A stretch of DNA of 64,000 bases from Clostridium_AF sediminicola (GCF_050402865.1 NZ_BAABMF010000016.1:50834-114833); one strand, 5' to 3'; shown: positions 52,946 through 62,226, counted from the first letter of the stretch. Translations and numbers: made by a program. The notes: generated from the sequence alone by a model not told the origin.

Positions 52946-53794
52946 ATGTTAGCATCACAAAAAATCGACAAATTTGACGGAAATGATAGCTATATTGTAT
53001 CTGAAAATTTACAATATGCAGTTAATATTTCTATCGCTTTAGGAAAACCACTTTTGATAAAAGGGGAACCAGGAACAGGCAAAACTATGTTAGCTGAAGC
53101 TATCGCTAATTCTATGAATAAAAAACTTATTGTTTGGAATATAAAATCAACAACAAAGGCTCAGGAAGGTATGTATGTTTACGATACAGTACAACGTCTA
53201 TATGACAGCCAATTTGGCGGAAACAATGTTGACGATATAAAAAAATATATTAAACTCGGAAAAGTTGGAGAGGCATTTAATTCTGATGAGCAAGTTGTAC
53301 TATTAATTGATGAGATTGATAAGGCAGATATAGAATTCCCCAATGATTTATTATGGGAACTTGATCGAATGAGTTTTTATATACCCGAAACTAAAGAAAC
53401 TATTGTAGCAAAACAACGCCCTATCGTTATAATTACAAGTAATGCAGAAAAAGAACTTCCAGATGCGTTCTTACGTCGTTGTATCTTCCATTATATTGAC
53501 TTCCCAGATGTAGAAAGCATGGAATCAATAGTACGTGTACATTATCCAGATATAGATAAGAAAATTATAAAAAATGCTATGGAGACATTTTATTGGATTC
53601 GTAGTCTAGATGAACTACATAAAAAACCAAGCACATCAGAGTTACTAGATTGGTTACAAGCATTAATTGTTGGTGGTATAGATCCTAAGCATTTAACTAC
53701 AGAAATTCCTTTCTTAGGTGTTTTACTTAAGAAAAACCAAGATATAGACATGTTATTAAATGGTGCATTAAAAAAACGTAATCGTAGATATTGA
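52946..53794 (+). CDS. MoxR-type AAA+ ATPase
   Basis: 282 aa behind GGGAGGATTACTAATT. Walker A KGEPGTGKTMLAEAIA (~42-57), Walker B VVLLIDEIDKADIEFPNDLL (~117), sensor 1 VIITSNAEKELPDAFLRRC. MoxR ATPases work as chaperone-like remodellers with a VWA-domain partner, often to insert metals or mature a protein complex. The VWA gene follows 40 bases downstream. The client is unknown and no metalloenzyme gene is adjacent. Confidence 0.93.
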   Translation: MLASQKIDKFDGNDSYIVSENLQYAVNISIALGKPLLIKGEPGTGKTMLAEAIANSMNKKLIVWNIKSTTKAQEGMYVYDTVQRLYDSQFGGNNVDDIKKYIKLGKVGEAFNSDEQVVLLIDEIDKADIEFPNDLLWELDRMSFYIPETKETIVAKQRPIVIITSNAEKELPDAFLRRCIFHYIDFPDVESMESIVRVHYPDIDKKIIKNAMETFYWIRSLDELHKKPSTSELLDWLQALIVGGIDPKHLTTEIPFLGVLLKKNQDIDMLLNGALKKRNRRY

Positions 53795-53833
53795 AGTGAT
53801 ATGTCTATAGATTTTTCGAAAGGAGAGTAAGAC

Positions 53834-55024
53834 ATGTTCACAACTTTTTTTTATCACCTAAGAGATAGCGGTTTGAATGTATCATTAAATGAGTGGATGA
53901 ATCTTATAGAAGCACTTGATAAAGGCCTTTATAGTGCTAGTCTTAATGACTTCTACCAATTGTGTAGAGCTATCCTTGTTAAAAGCGAAGTAGATTATGA
54001 CAAATTTGACTTAGCTTTTGCAACATATTTTCAAGGAATAGAAACACCTAAAGATCTTCCAGATCAAGTATGGAAGTGGCTTGATAAAGAATTGCCAAAG
54101 AGGCCTATTGATAAAAATAAAGAGTTTAAAAAACATACTTTAGATGAGTTAAAGGAACTTTTAGAAAAACGCCTTAAAGAACAGAAAGGCGAACACAACG
54201 GCGGTAGCAAATGGGTAGGCACCGGTGGGACCTCTCCCTTTGGACACTCTGGTTATCATCCTGGAGGAATTCGTATTGGTGGACAATCAGGATATCGTTC
54301 AGCAGTAAAGGTAGCTGGAGAACGTCATTTCAAAGATTTTCGCCAAGATACTACACTTGATATACGTCAATTTCAGATGGCTTTTAGAAAACTAAAACAG
54401 TTTTCTAGCAAAGTTGAAGGAGCGAAAACAGAATTAGATATTGAGGGAACTATTCAAGAAACCTGTAACAATGCAGGAAATTTAAAATTAGTATGGGATC
54501 GTCCTAGGACTAACACTATGAAAGTACTATTACTGATGGATTCTGGAGGATCTATGTGGTCCTATAGCAATCTTTGTAATAAACTATTTCAAGCTGCACA
54601 TAAATCTAATCATTTTAAGGATTTTAAAGTATATTATTTTCACAATTGTATTTACGAAAATCTGTATCTAGACCATACTTGTTCTTATAATAATAGTATA
54701 GCTACCGAATGGGTTATGAAGAATTTAGATAGCGATTACCGCGTAATTATAGTTGGTGATGCTAGTATGGCTCCCGAGGAACTTTTATACCCAGGAGGCA
54801 ATATCTACTGGGGATTAGATAATGAAATTGCAGGAATTGAATGGCTTAATAAACTACGAGAGAAGTATTCAAATAGTATTTGGCTGAATCCAATAAGAAA
54901 AGACTATTGGACATATTCAATGGGCGCATATACAATCAAACAAGTAAAAAATGTATTTCCTATGTTTGATTTGACTTTAAATGGTCTAGATGAAGGTATA
55001 AAAAAATTAAAAGTGTCTAGATAA
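53834..55024 (+). CDS. VWA-domain protein (CoxE-like), MoxR partner
   Basis: 396 aa behind AAAGGAGAGTAAGAC. The N-terminal ~120 residues are helical (FYHLRDSGLNVSLNEWMNLI). A Gly/His-rich linker (~125-155: GTGGTSPFGHSGYHPGGIRI) leads to a middle region and a C-terminal von Willebrand A domain (~225-396). The MIDAS metal site is MDSGGSMWSYSN (D~235), with the later Asp in VIIVGDASMAPEEL. No signal peptide. It forms a two-gene unit with the MoxR ATPase, a widespread pair for assembling or activating an unidentified client. Confidence 0.92.
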   Translation: MFTTFFYHLRDSGLNVSLNEWMNLIEALDKGLYSASLNDFYQLCRAILVKSEVDYDKFDLAFATYFQGIETPKDLPDQVWKWLDKELPKRPIDKNKEFKKHTLDELKELLEKRLKEQKGEHNGGSKWVGTGGTSPFGHSGYHPGGIRIGGQSGYRSAVKVAGERHFKDFRQDTTLDIRQFQMAFRKLKQFSSKVEGAKTELDIEGTIQETCNNAGNLKLVWDRPRTNTMKVLLLMDSGGSMWSYSNLCNKLFQAAHKSNHFKDFKVYYFHNCIYENLYLDHTCSYNNSIATEWVMKNLDSDYRVIIVGDASMAPEELLYPGGNIYWGLDNEIAGIEWLNKLREKYSNSIWLNPIRKDYWTYSMGAYTIKQVKNVFPMFDLTLNGLDEGIKKLKVSR

Positions 55025-55072
55025 CATTATTACTTATATCTATAAGTGAGTAAATCTACGTATGGAAACACC

Positions 55073-55098
55073 AAAACGAGCCACAACTGGCTCGTTTT
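55073..55098 (+). terminator. Terminator of the MoxR-VWA operon
   Basis: Perfect 11-base stem AAAACGAGCCA / TGGCTCGTTTT with loop CAAC, 48 bases past the VWA stop. It also faces the small gene at 55144 on the other strand. Confidence 0.88.
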
Positions 55099-55143
55099 CA
55101 TGTTGCTACTATTATTCTACTACAGAGTTTTTCATCCTTAATC

Positions 55144-55308
55144 TTAGTTCCTTTTCTTTTCTGTCTTTCCATGATATTTACTATAATATATCCATAGAAA
55201 TCCTAATATTACAACTATAACATTTAAGACTGTTTGATGTGCTGTATAACAATCCACTGCAGCGTTTAAATATCGTCCTGCCATAGCTCTCATCATTTCA
55301 TATATCAT
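55144..55308 (-). CDS. Small single-pass membrane protein, 54 aa
   Basis: The minus-strand protein starts MIYEMMRAMAGRYLNAAVDC. It has a membrane helix (TVLNVIVVILGFLWIYY, ~27-43) and a basic tail (SKYHGKTEKKRN). A ribosome binding site GGAG sits 8 bases before the ATG. It lies 56 bases downstream of the dehydrogenase at the end of the Gat-type PTS operon, so it may be the last gene of that transcript. I do not recognise the family; size and helix fit small regulatory or toxin-like membrane proteins, but nothing decides this. Confidence 0.6.
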   Translation of the reverse strand: MIYEMMRAMAGRYLNAAVDCYTAHQTVLNVIVVILGFLWIYYSKYHGKTEKKRN

Positions 55309-55363
55309 ATATATCACTCCATTTCTTATAGAAACTAGTAACCAGTTTACAATAGCTAATTTT

Positions 55364-56410
55364 TTAGTCTATTTCTGGAAGTATTGCGTATTTAATTCCC
55401 TCTTGTCTTCCAATACGCACCAATGCATCTATAGCTTTAGACAACGGATACTCATCAGTGATAAATAAACTTCCATCTACTTGTTTTGAAGCTAAAAGAT
55501 CTACTGCCATTTTAATGTGGTACGGAGTATGATGATAAACTGCCTTTATTTCTATTTCTTCATAGTGGAATTTTTGACAATCCATTGTGAAAGTAGTCCC
55601 TTTCTTAGTTCCTCCAAAAGTTAGAACTAATCCTCTTGGTCTTACCATGTTTACAGCATTTTCCCAAACTTTTGGAAATCCAGTAGCTTCTATTACAACA
55701 TCGGCACCTTTAAGTTCTTCTGTTAACTTTCTTACTTTCTCTACATGATTATCTTCATTTGCATTAACAGTATAAACAGCTCCATACTTTTTAGATTCCT
55801 TTAGTCTATATTCTGATAAATCTACTGCTATTACTTTTGCTCCTTTTAATGTTGCTAATTTTACAAACATAAGTCCTATAGGCCCTACCCCTATTACAAC
55901 TACTGTTTCTCCAACCTTGATTGGTGTCCTATCAATTCCATGGAGAGCACAAGCCAATGGTTCTACTAACGCTGCCTCTTTATAACCTAAAGTATCTGGA
56001 ATTTTATAAAAATTATACTTAACCAATTGTTTCGGTACCGCAACATATTCAGAATATGCTCCATTTAAATATTCTAGATTTTCACATAGACTATACATAT
56101 TCCTCTTACAAAAGTAGCAATCAAAACAAGGTACAGAATTTCCTCCAACAACCCTATCTCCTACTTTAAACTTTGTCACACTATCTCCTATTTCTACTAC
56201 TTGTCCTGAAAACTCATGTCCAAAAGTAGAGGGTACACTTCTTATAATTGTGGGATGTCCTCTTTTATAAGTCTTTAAATCTGTCCCACAAGTTAATGCA
56301 GCTTTTACTTTTACAAGTATTTCTCCATCATTAATATTAGGAATATCTACTTCTTCAAATCTTACATCTCCTGGTGCATAAAACATCATAGCGTTCATTT
56401 TGCCTTCCAT
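55364..56410 (-). CDS. Zinc-dependent polyol/threonine-type dehydrogenase
   Basis: 348 aa MDR-family alcohol dehydrogenase. The catalytic zinc site begins ALTCGTDLKTYKRGH, then GHEFSGQVVEIGD; the structural zinc Cys set is FDCYFCKRNMYSLC (CxxC...C). The NAD(P)-binding loop is VVVIGVGPIGLMFVKLA. I chose MEGKMNAMM behind GGGTGATAAAG; a start at MNAMM is also possible. In this operon it most likely oxidises the polyol phosphate delivered by the PTS to a ketose phosphate. Confidence 0.9.
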   Translation of the reverse strand: MEGKMNAMMFYAPGDVRFEEVDIPNINDGEILVKVKAALTCGTDLKTYKRGHPTIIRSVPSTFGHEFSGQVVEIGDSVTKFKVGDRVVGGNSVPCFDCYFCKRNMYSLCENLEYLNGAYSEYVAVPKQLVKYNFYKIPDTLGYKEAALVEPLACALHGIDRTPIKVGETVVVIGVGPIGLMFVKLATLKGAKVIAVDLSEYRLKESKKYGAVYTVNANEDNHVEKVRKLTEELKGADVVIEATGFPKVWENAVNMVRPRGLVLTFGGTKKGTTFTMDCQKFHYEEIEIKAVYHHTPYHIKMAVDLLASKQVDGSLFITDEYPLSKAIDALVRIGRQEGIKYAILPEID

Positions 56411-56442
56411 CTTTATCACCCTTTATATTTGTTAGATATAAA

Positions 56443-57087
56443 TTATTGACCATAGTTTTCAGCAGTATCCTTTTGTAAAAATTTACACATTTCTTCATCT
56501 ATAGGTTTTAGGTCTGCAATTTGAGATGCTACATAAGTTACTTTTGCAGATTCTTCCACAATAACAGCATTAACAAACGCTTGGTCTATATTCTGCCCAA
56601 CAGCAAAAGCTCCATGTTTTTCCATTAAAACAACGCTATCTTCACCTAACCAATCTGTAGTAACCTCTGCTAAATCAACAGTTCCCATCGGTTTAAATGG
56701 TGCACATTTAATTTTCCCACCTACTAATGCTGCTGCTTCGGCAGTTACACATGGCATTTCTATACCTGCACATGCCCAAGCAGTACAATAAGTAGAATGT
56801 GTGTGAACAATACCGCCTATATCACTTCTTTTTCTATATGCTGCACAATGAAGAGGTGCTTCTATAGAAGGCTTTCTTTCTCCATCAATTTTATTGCAAT
56901 TAACATCTAAAACCACTATATCCTCAGGCTTTAAAGTTTCATAAAGCATACCACTTGGAGTAATACACACGTAGCCTGTTTCCTCATTTTTTAAACTAAA
57001 ATTACCAAAAGTCAATGGTACTAACTTTTCTTTTTGTACTGCTAATGCAATTTCAATAACCTTTTTTCTTTGTTCTTCTAACATCAT
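56443..57087 (-). CDS. Class II aldolase/adducin-family (FucA-like)
   Basis: 214 aa, start MMLEEQRKKVIEIAL 8 bases after GGGGTG. The fold of L-fuculose-1-phosphate aldolases and related sugar-phosphate aldolases/epimerases: FGNFSLKNEETGYVCITPSG, the zinc His pair in GIVHTHSTYCTAWA and later MEKHGAFAVGQN. It would cleave a ketose-1-phosphate to DHAP and an aldehyde. It sits between EIIC and the dehydrogenase, which fits a pathway polyol to polyol-P to ketose-P to DHAP. Confidence 0.9.
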   Translation of the reverse strand: MMLEEQRKKVIEIALAVQKEKLVPLTFGNFSLKNEETGYVCITPSGMLYETLKPEDIVVLDVNCNKIDGERKPSIEAPLHCAAYRKRSDIGGIVHTHSTYCTAWACAGIEMPCVTAEAAALVGGKIKCAPFKPMGTVDLAEVTTDWLGEDSVVLMEKHGAFAVGQNIDQAFVNAVIVEESAKVTYVASQIADLKPIDEEMCKFLQKDTAENYGQ

Positions 57088-57148
57088 AAATAATACACCC
57101 CTTAGCATTTTATAATACTTTTCTTATCTTTTTTTTTATTGTGCTAAA

Positions 57149-58411
57149 TTATACACCAGCACCAGTGAATATTTGAACAATCTTATAAATAATATATGGT
57201 ACTAAATGAGCTCCTCCATCAATTGATGATATAGTAGTTGCTCCCTCTGGAAAATCAAATCCAGCCGCTTGCCCCATTATTGTTGATACTCCTGCTATAT
57301 CAGTTGCTATATAAAGCATTGCTATCATAAAAATTGTTCCTGTAATAATTCCTCTAAATACATTTCCTTTTGAAGGTAGTACAGCCCAAATCATAAATAT
57401 TGGTACTATGGCAAGGTCAGTAAATGGAAGTAATCTATTTCCTGGTAAAATTGCTGCTAATACAAGCGTTATAGGTATCATAACTAGACCTGTGGCTATT
57501 ACTGAAGGATGACCTATTGCTAATGCTGCATCTAATCCAATATATATTTCTTTTCCAGGGAATTTCTTTTGTAAAAATTCTCTTGCACTCTCTGATAAAG
57601 GCATTAATCCTTCCATTAAAATTCGAACCATTCTTGGCATAATAAACATAACTGCTGACATACTAACTCCAAGCTGAATTATTCCTTTAGCATCATAACC
57701 TGCAAGTGCTCCAATTCCTGCACCAAGTAAAATACCCATTATCATTGGTTCTCCAAACAAGCCAAACTTTCGTTGAATAGAATCTGTATCTAATTGGATT
57801 TTATTTATTCCTGGTATTTTATCTAATACTTTATTAATTATAATTCCTACTGGAGCCCATGAAACTGTTTCAGTATGCGGTAGCGAAACTCCTGGTAACC
57901 CAAAGAACTCTTGTACTAATGGTGCTGATAAGTCTGCAAATTTTAATATTATTATAAATGACAACCCAGCTGCAGCTAATCCTAACATAACACTACCTGT
58001 TAAATACTGTACTAATGCACCTGCAAATATAAAATGCCAATAATTCCATAAATCTACGTCCATAGTTTTAGTCCAATTCATTGCAAGCATTATAAAGTTA
58101 ATAACAATACATATACCAAAGACTGCTGGAACAATTGAAGTACCAAAACTTATAGCAGCCGATATTGGCCAACCAACATCTATTACATCTAAAGCCAATC
58201 CCCATTTGTCAACCATAGCCTTAGTTGCTGGAGCTAAGTTACTAACTAATAAACCAATTACTAGGTTAATACCTGCAAAACCAATACCTATAGTTAAACC
58301 TGCTCTAAATGATTGTGAAAATTTTTGTCTAAATAGTAAACCTAAAAGTGTTACAATAATTGGCATCATTACGGTTGGTCCTAAATCAAGAATAAATTGA
58401 ATAAATTGCAT
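57149..58411 (-). CDS. PTS EIIC, galactitol type (GatC)
   Basis: 420 aa integral membrane protein with about 10 helices. It has GatC features: MQFIQFILDLGPTVMMPIIV, FGTSIVPAVFGICIVINFIM, FGLFGEPMIMGILLGAGIGA and IYIGLDAALAIGHPSVIATG. It transports and phosphorylates a polyol together with EIIB (58456) and EIIA (58803). The start is behind GGGGGATTATACAA. Confidence 0.94.
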   Translation of the reverse strand: MQFIQFILDLGPTVMMPIIVTLLGLLFRQKFSQSFRAGLTIGIGFAGINLVIGLLVSNLAPATKAMVDKWGLALDVIDVGWPISAAISFGTSIVPAVFGICIVINFIMLAMNWTKTMDVDLWNYWHFIFAGALVQYLTGSVMLGLAAAGLSFIIILKFADLSAPLVQEFFGLPGVSLPHTETVSWAPVGIIINKVLDKIPGINKIQLDTDSIQRKFGLFGEPMIMGILLGAGIGALAGYDAKGIIQLGVSMSAVMFIMPRMVRILMEGLMPLSESAREFLQKKFPGKEIYIGLDAALAIGHPSVIATGLVMIPITLVLAAILPGNRLLPFTDLAIVPIFMIWAVLPSKGNVFRGIITGTIFMIAMLYIATDIAGVSTIMGQAAGFDFPEGATTISSIDGGAHLVPYIIYKIVQIFTGAGV

Positions 58412-58455
58412 TTGTATAATCCCCCTATCGTAATTTTTTTTGAAAATTAATAAAC

Positions 58456-58758
58456 TTATTTGTCTAAACTTTTAAGATGTTCTGCAATATCATCTGCAAG
58501 CTTATCTACGCCTATACCAGTCAAAAATCCTATAGCTAGAAACTTTTTAATTCCCCCAGCTGAAGCATCACTTACTGGTGTTGTATGAACGATAACATGT
58601 GGCATATATGTTGAAACTTTTGATGCTACCTCTGTTACCCTACACTCAATAACTTCAACGTCTAATCCTCTATCTTTAAGTCGTTTTTTACAGTTTTCAG
58701 CTGCAACTGTGGATGTAGCAATACCTGTACCGCAAACTGATAAAATTCTGAATCTCAT
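58456..58758 (-). CDS. PTS EIIB, galactitol type (GatB)
   Basis: 100 aa. Phospho-cysteine C9 in RILSVCGTGIATSTVAAEN; the rest (VEVIECRVTEVASKVSTYMP, FLTGIGVDKLADDIAEHL) matches EIIB-Gat. The start is behind GGAGAGATAATC. Second PTS gene of the operon. Confidence 0.94.
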   Translation of the reverse strand: MRFRILSVCGTGIATSTVAAENCKKRLKDRGLDVEVIECRVTEVASKVSTYMPHVIVHTTPVSDASAGGIKKFLAIGFLTGIGVDKLADDIAEHLKSLDK

Positions 58759-58802
58759 GATTATCTCTCCTTTTTTTATTTTATATTTTATTAAAATATA
58801 AG

Positions 58803-59276
58803 CTAATTAATATTAATTTTGTCTTCCAGTAATGTCAGTAATACTTCCTCATCTTGTGCTGATGAAATTTCATTAAGTAATTCCTCATCTTGTATTATTC
58901 CCATAATATTTTGAAGTACTTGTAATTGAGCGTTTCCATCCTTCATCGCTAGCATAAAAACAACTTTAACATCTATTGTATCTTCTATATTACCTCCCAT
59001 AATTCCAAATTGTACCGGACGATTTAATGTAGCTGCCGCTACCATTGGCATATTCACGTGTTCCACATCAGTATGAGGAATCGCAACACCAATGTCTCCT
59101 GTAGGTAAGCCTGTAGGAAATACCTCTTCTCTTTTTAAAATTCCATTTAAATAACTTTCTTTAACATATCCAGCATTTTGGAGCATATTTGCCATTTCAA
59201 TAAATACTTCTTCTTTTGTTTCTGCTTCAAGCTGAATTTTAACCACTTCACTATCAAGCTTAAACCCTTTAGTCAC
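58803..59276 (-). CDS. PTS EIIA, fructose/galactitol type (GatA)
   Basis: About 157 aa. The phosphorylated His is in GDIGVAIPHTDVEHV. The first residues depend on the start: GTG at 59276 lies 9 bases after a GGGGG site and overlaps the activator gene by 8 bases; a TTG at 59282 is too close. The activator itself ends in a similar EIIA domain, so this is a second copy of the same domain. Translation is coupled to the activator. Confidence 0.88.
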   Translation of the reverse strand: MTKGFKLDSEVVKIQLEAETKEEVFIEMANMLQNAGYVKESYLNGILKREEVFPTGLPTGDIGVAIPHTDVEHVNMPMVAAATLNRPVQFGIMGGNIEDTIDVKVVFMLAMKDGNAQLQVLQNIMGIIQDEELLNEISSAQDEEVLLTLLEDKININ

Positions 59277-62187
59277 CTTCAATTACCCCCTTAAGTTGTT
59301 TTGCATTTTCTGCGTCTTTGATTTTTTCTATAATACTTTCATCATTTAGTATTTTATATAGTTTCTTAAATTCATCTTTACTATAGATATTTAACGCTAA
59401 CATGAAAATACAATCTACTTTGAACTCTCCACACCATTGAATTGGTTTTTTTAAAGTTACTATCCCTATACATTGCTTTATTACATCATCGCTATTACCA
59501 TGAGGGATAGCAATATTACTATTAATAACAGTAGGTGCCATCATCTCTCTTTGATGAACAGAAACTAAAAATTTATCTGTAACATAACCTTTTTTCTCCA
59601 TAATTCCTGCTAATAGAGATAATACTTCTTTTCTAGTTTCTATTTCAGGATGAATAACAATTAAATCTTCTTGTATCAAATCCTTTAATTCACTTTTCTG
59701 TCCAAAATCGGCATAAGAAATTTTTATCTTACTTTTGTTCTTAATAATCCTTTTTAATTTTAATGCTCCATCACCTTTCACAAGTCTTCTCATTGATATA
59801 AAAGGAACTTCAGATATTTTTGGATTCATTGTACCTACTATAGCTAATACATTCTTATTTTTCATGATATTTTTAATTTTTATATTAATATCCTCATTAA
59901 TTAATACTCCAATATTAATTAGTCTAATTTTATCTCTTATTTCTGGTAAATACTTTAATATCAAATTTGATGCCTCTTTAGCTGATCCCTCCCCTGTTAA
60001 ACATAAACAAATAATTACGTCTTCATCTTTATTACTTATTTCGTCACTTTGTATTTCTACATATCCAAATTTGTCCATTTCCAAAGAATCTGCAATCTCA
60101 TTTAAATCCGCATTAGGCAAAATGGCTTTCCTTGAAGCTTCAATAACCATTAAAGTATCAACTCTTGATACAGTTCTAATTGGAATATTTGTTTTTCCAG
60201 AAATAATGTTAGCAAAACTAACCAAAGAACCCATATCTACTAAAAACAATACTCCCTTACCACGATCAACTTTTTCAACTGCTTCTTCTGCTCTTTTTAA
60301 AGCTTTTTTAGGTGATTCATCTAAAGACATTTCTATAGCTCGTGCATGCGTTGTACCTAAAAGTCTATTAGCAACATTAACCATACCTTCTGCTACATGT
60401 CCATGGGTTAAAATAACAACGCCTACATGATGTTCCTCTAAAACATTTTCCTTTGAATAAGCTTTAAGGTACATAGCCAAAAATGCTACCTCATCTTCTG
60501 GGAACTTTACTTTAAGATGACATCCTGCTAATTCAGCAATACTATCAGCAATTGCATATTCTTTTGGATATTTATCTTTTATTCTTTTTAGCTGTGGATT
60601 TACAATTTGTTTATTCTGTAGTATTCTCTCATAAGTTGCAGCTAAGTGAGTTGCAAGGCAATAGAATAAACTATCATCAATATTATTCAACTCTTTTTTT
60701 GCTTTATTTATCATTACATCTACAGCATTTATTATTTTGTCCCCAACTATCTTTTGTAGATCTTGTCTTATTAAATTTTGTTTGTTATATTGCATTTGTT
60801 TTACTAATTGTAAAACTTTAGTTTCTAATTCATCCCCAATAATTCTATTAATTATTTGAATATCAATACCCTGATTTTCATATTTTTGATATTTATATTC
60901 AATTTCTTTATAAATATCTTCTGGAAGCATATAAGATGTATCTTTAATTACCTTTACCTCTTGTTTTAAAGATGGATATATCTCTAAGCTACCATCAACA
61001 ATATTAGATATTGACTTTCTTCTATGACTTATACTTAATAATCCTCTAGCAACATGACTTGCTAAATCAAGTATTTCAATTTCTATAGCTTCGTATTTTT
61101 TAGAAATATATTTCAAAAATCCTCTAGCACAAGCTACTTGAATATCTGATCTAAGCTGCCCCACATTACCTCTAGCATCATATAATAAAAGTGCTACTAA
61201 TACATCATGGGAAATTACTATCTTTACATTAATTCTTGTTGCCTCTTCTTTAAAGAACCTCTTTATTATCATATATCTTTCTTCTAAAGGCCTTTTATCT
61301 AAAGGTGGAAGTTCAACTGTCATAGGAATTCTTCTTCTAAATGTAGCTAATAAAGATGACTCTACATCTTCTGTTGTAGCTGCAATTATCATAACCTTTA
61401 CTTCTCTTAATGAATCAGTTTCTCCTAGCCTTCTAAACTTTCCTTTATCAATGAGATAAAAGAGATTTTCTTGTCCTTCAGGTGGCAGTCTATGAATTTC
61501 ATCTAAGAACAATATTCCACCATCCGCTTTTTCTACAATACCTTTTTTTTCGCTATCTGCACCAGTATATGCGCCTTTCATATAACCAAATAATTGAGAC
61601 ATTAATAGTTGAGGATTCTCAGCATAATCTGCGCAATTGAAGACTACAAAGGGTGCTTCTTTATCCTTTACTGATGCTTGAATTGCAAAATTGTACATGC
61701 ATTCTACAAGTTCACTTTTACCAACTCCAGTAGGTCCACATATCAATGTGTGTAGTCCATTAGGTGGATATAATACTGCCGCTTTTGCTAACTCTACTTT
61801 AGGTTTTAAGCTACCAAAGGCACCTACTAACTTAGAAAAAGCATTTTCTGGTTCTTTAACAGTTTTTTCTGGTTTACTTTGTGATTTAGCTAAAGGTTCT
61901 GAATTTTTCAACAAATTTGAAACAGCTTTCCTAGAAATTTCAAACCCCTGTTCATTCAGTTTAGAAGTTATACCCCTTTCTGAAATGTCTAGATTCTCTT
62001 TAATTATTTTGTTTATGTGTTTTATTAAAAGTTCTTTTCTTCTTTCTCTAGAATCTTTAATATTTAATTTCTGTCTAAACATAACTACATCAGTTCTATT
62101 AGTACCTATTATTTTAGCTATTTCACTATCTGTTAAAGGATTTTTCTTATCTTCTGTAGCAATGATTTTTAAGATTTTATCTTTCAT
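59269..62187 (-). CDS. LevR-type sigma-54 activator with C-terminal EIIA domain
   Basis: 972 aa; start MKDKILKIIATEDKKNP behind GGGTGGGTGAAGAA. Residues ~1-100: helix-turn-helix. Residues ~115-350: AAA+ domain with Walker A CGPTGVGKSELVE, the sigma-54 loop YMKGAYTGADSEKKG and Walker B GGILFLDEIHRL. Then a PRD (FYCLATHLAATYERI), an EIIA-Man domain (VVILTHGHVAEGMVNVANRL), an EIIB-like segment (ICLCLTGEGSAKEASNLILK) and a C-terminal fructose-type EIIA (SNIAIPHGNSDDV). It leads the Gat-type operon, overlaps EIIA, and has its own sigma-54 promoter at 62210, so the operon is probably autoactivated. Confidence 0.93.
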   Translation of the reverse strand: MKDKILKIIATEDKKNPLTDSEIAKIIGTNRTDVVMFRQKLNIKDSRERRKELLIKHINKIIKENLDISERGITSKLNEQGFEISRKAVSNLLKNSEPLAKSQSKPEKTVKEPENAFSKLVGAFGSLKPKVELAKAAVLYPPNGLHTLICGPTGVGKSELVECMYNFAIQASVKDKEAPFVVFNCADYAENPQLLMSQLFGYMKGAYTGADSEKKGIVEKADGGILFLDEIHRLPPEGQENLFYLIDKGKFRRLGETDSLREVKVMIIAATTEDVESSLLATFRRRIPMTVELPPLDKRPLEERYMIIKRFFKEEATRINVKIVISHDVLVALLLYDARGNVGQLRSDIQVACARGFLKYISKKYEAIEIEILDLASHVARGLLSISHRRKSISNIVDGSLEIYPSLKQEVKVIKDTSYMLPEDIYKEIEYKYQKYENQGIDIQIINRIIGDELETKVLQLVKQMQYNKQNLIRQDLQKIVGDKIINAVDVMINKAKKELNNIDDSLFYCLATHLAATYERILQNKQIVNPQLKRIKDKYPKEYAIADSIAELAGCHLKVKFPEDEVAFLAMYLKAYSKENVLEEHHVGVVILTHGHVAEGMVNVANRLLGTTHARAIEMSLDESPKKALKRAEEAVEKVDRGKGVLFLVDMGSLVSFANIISGKTNIPIRTVSRVDTLMVIEASRKAILPNADLNEIADSLEMDKFGYVEIQSDEISNKDEDVIICLCLTGEGSAKEASNLILKYLPEIRDKIRLINIGVLINEDINIKIKNIMKNKNVLAIVGTMNPKISEVPFISMRRLVKGDGALKLKRIIKNKSKIKISYADFGQKSELKDLIQEDLIVIHPEIETRKEVLSLLAGIMEKKGYVTDKFLVSVHQREMMAPTVINSNIAIPHGNSDDVIKQCIGIVTLKKPIQWCGEFKVDCIFMLALNIYSKDEFKKLYKILNDESIIEKIKDAENAKQLKGVIEGD

Positions 62188-62209
62188 TTCTTCACCCACC
62201 CTTATTAAT

Positions 62210-62226
62210 AGCAATTTAAATGCCAA
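62210..62226 (-). promoter_or_regulatory. Sigma-54 promoter of the Gat-type operon
   Basis: The minus strand reads TTGGCATTTAAATTGCT, with GG (62224-62223) and GC (62212-62211) 10 bases apart. It is close to TGGCAC-N5-TTGCW, and a better match than the one at 32434. Transcription would start near 62200, leaving a leader of about 12 bases before the activator ATG. Confidence 0.85.

Noticed and set aside
59735..60430. 231-codon plus-strand frame
   Set aside because: Antisense of the LevR-type activator; Ser/Ile-rich composition and no start signal.
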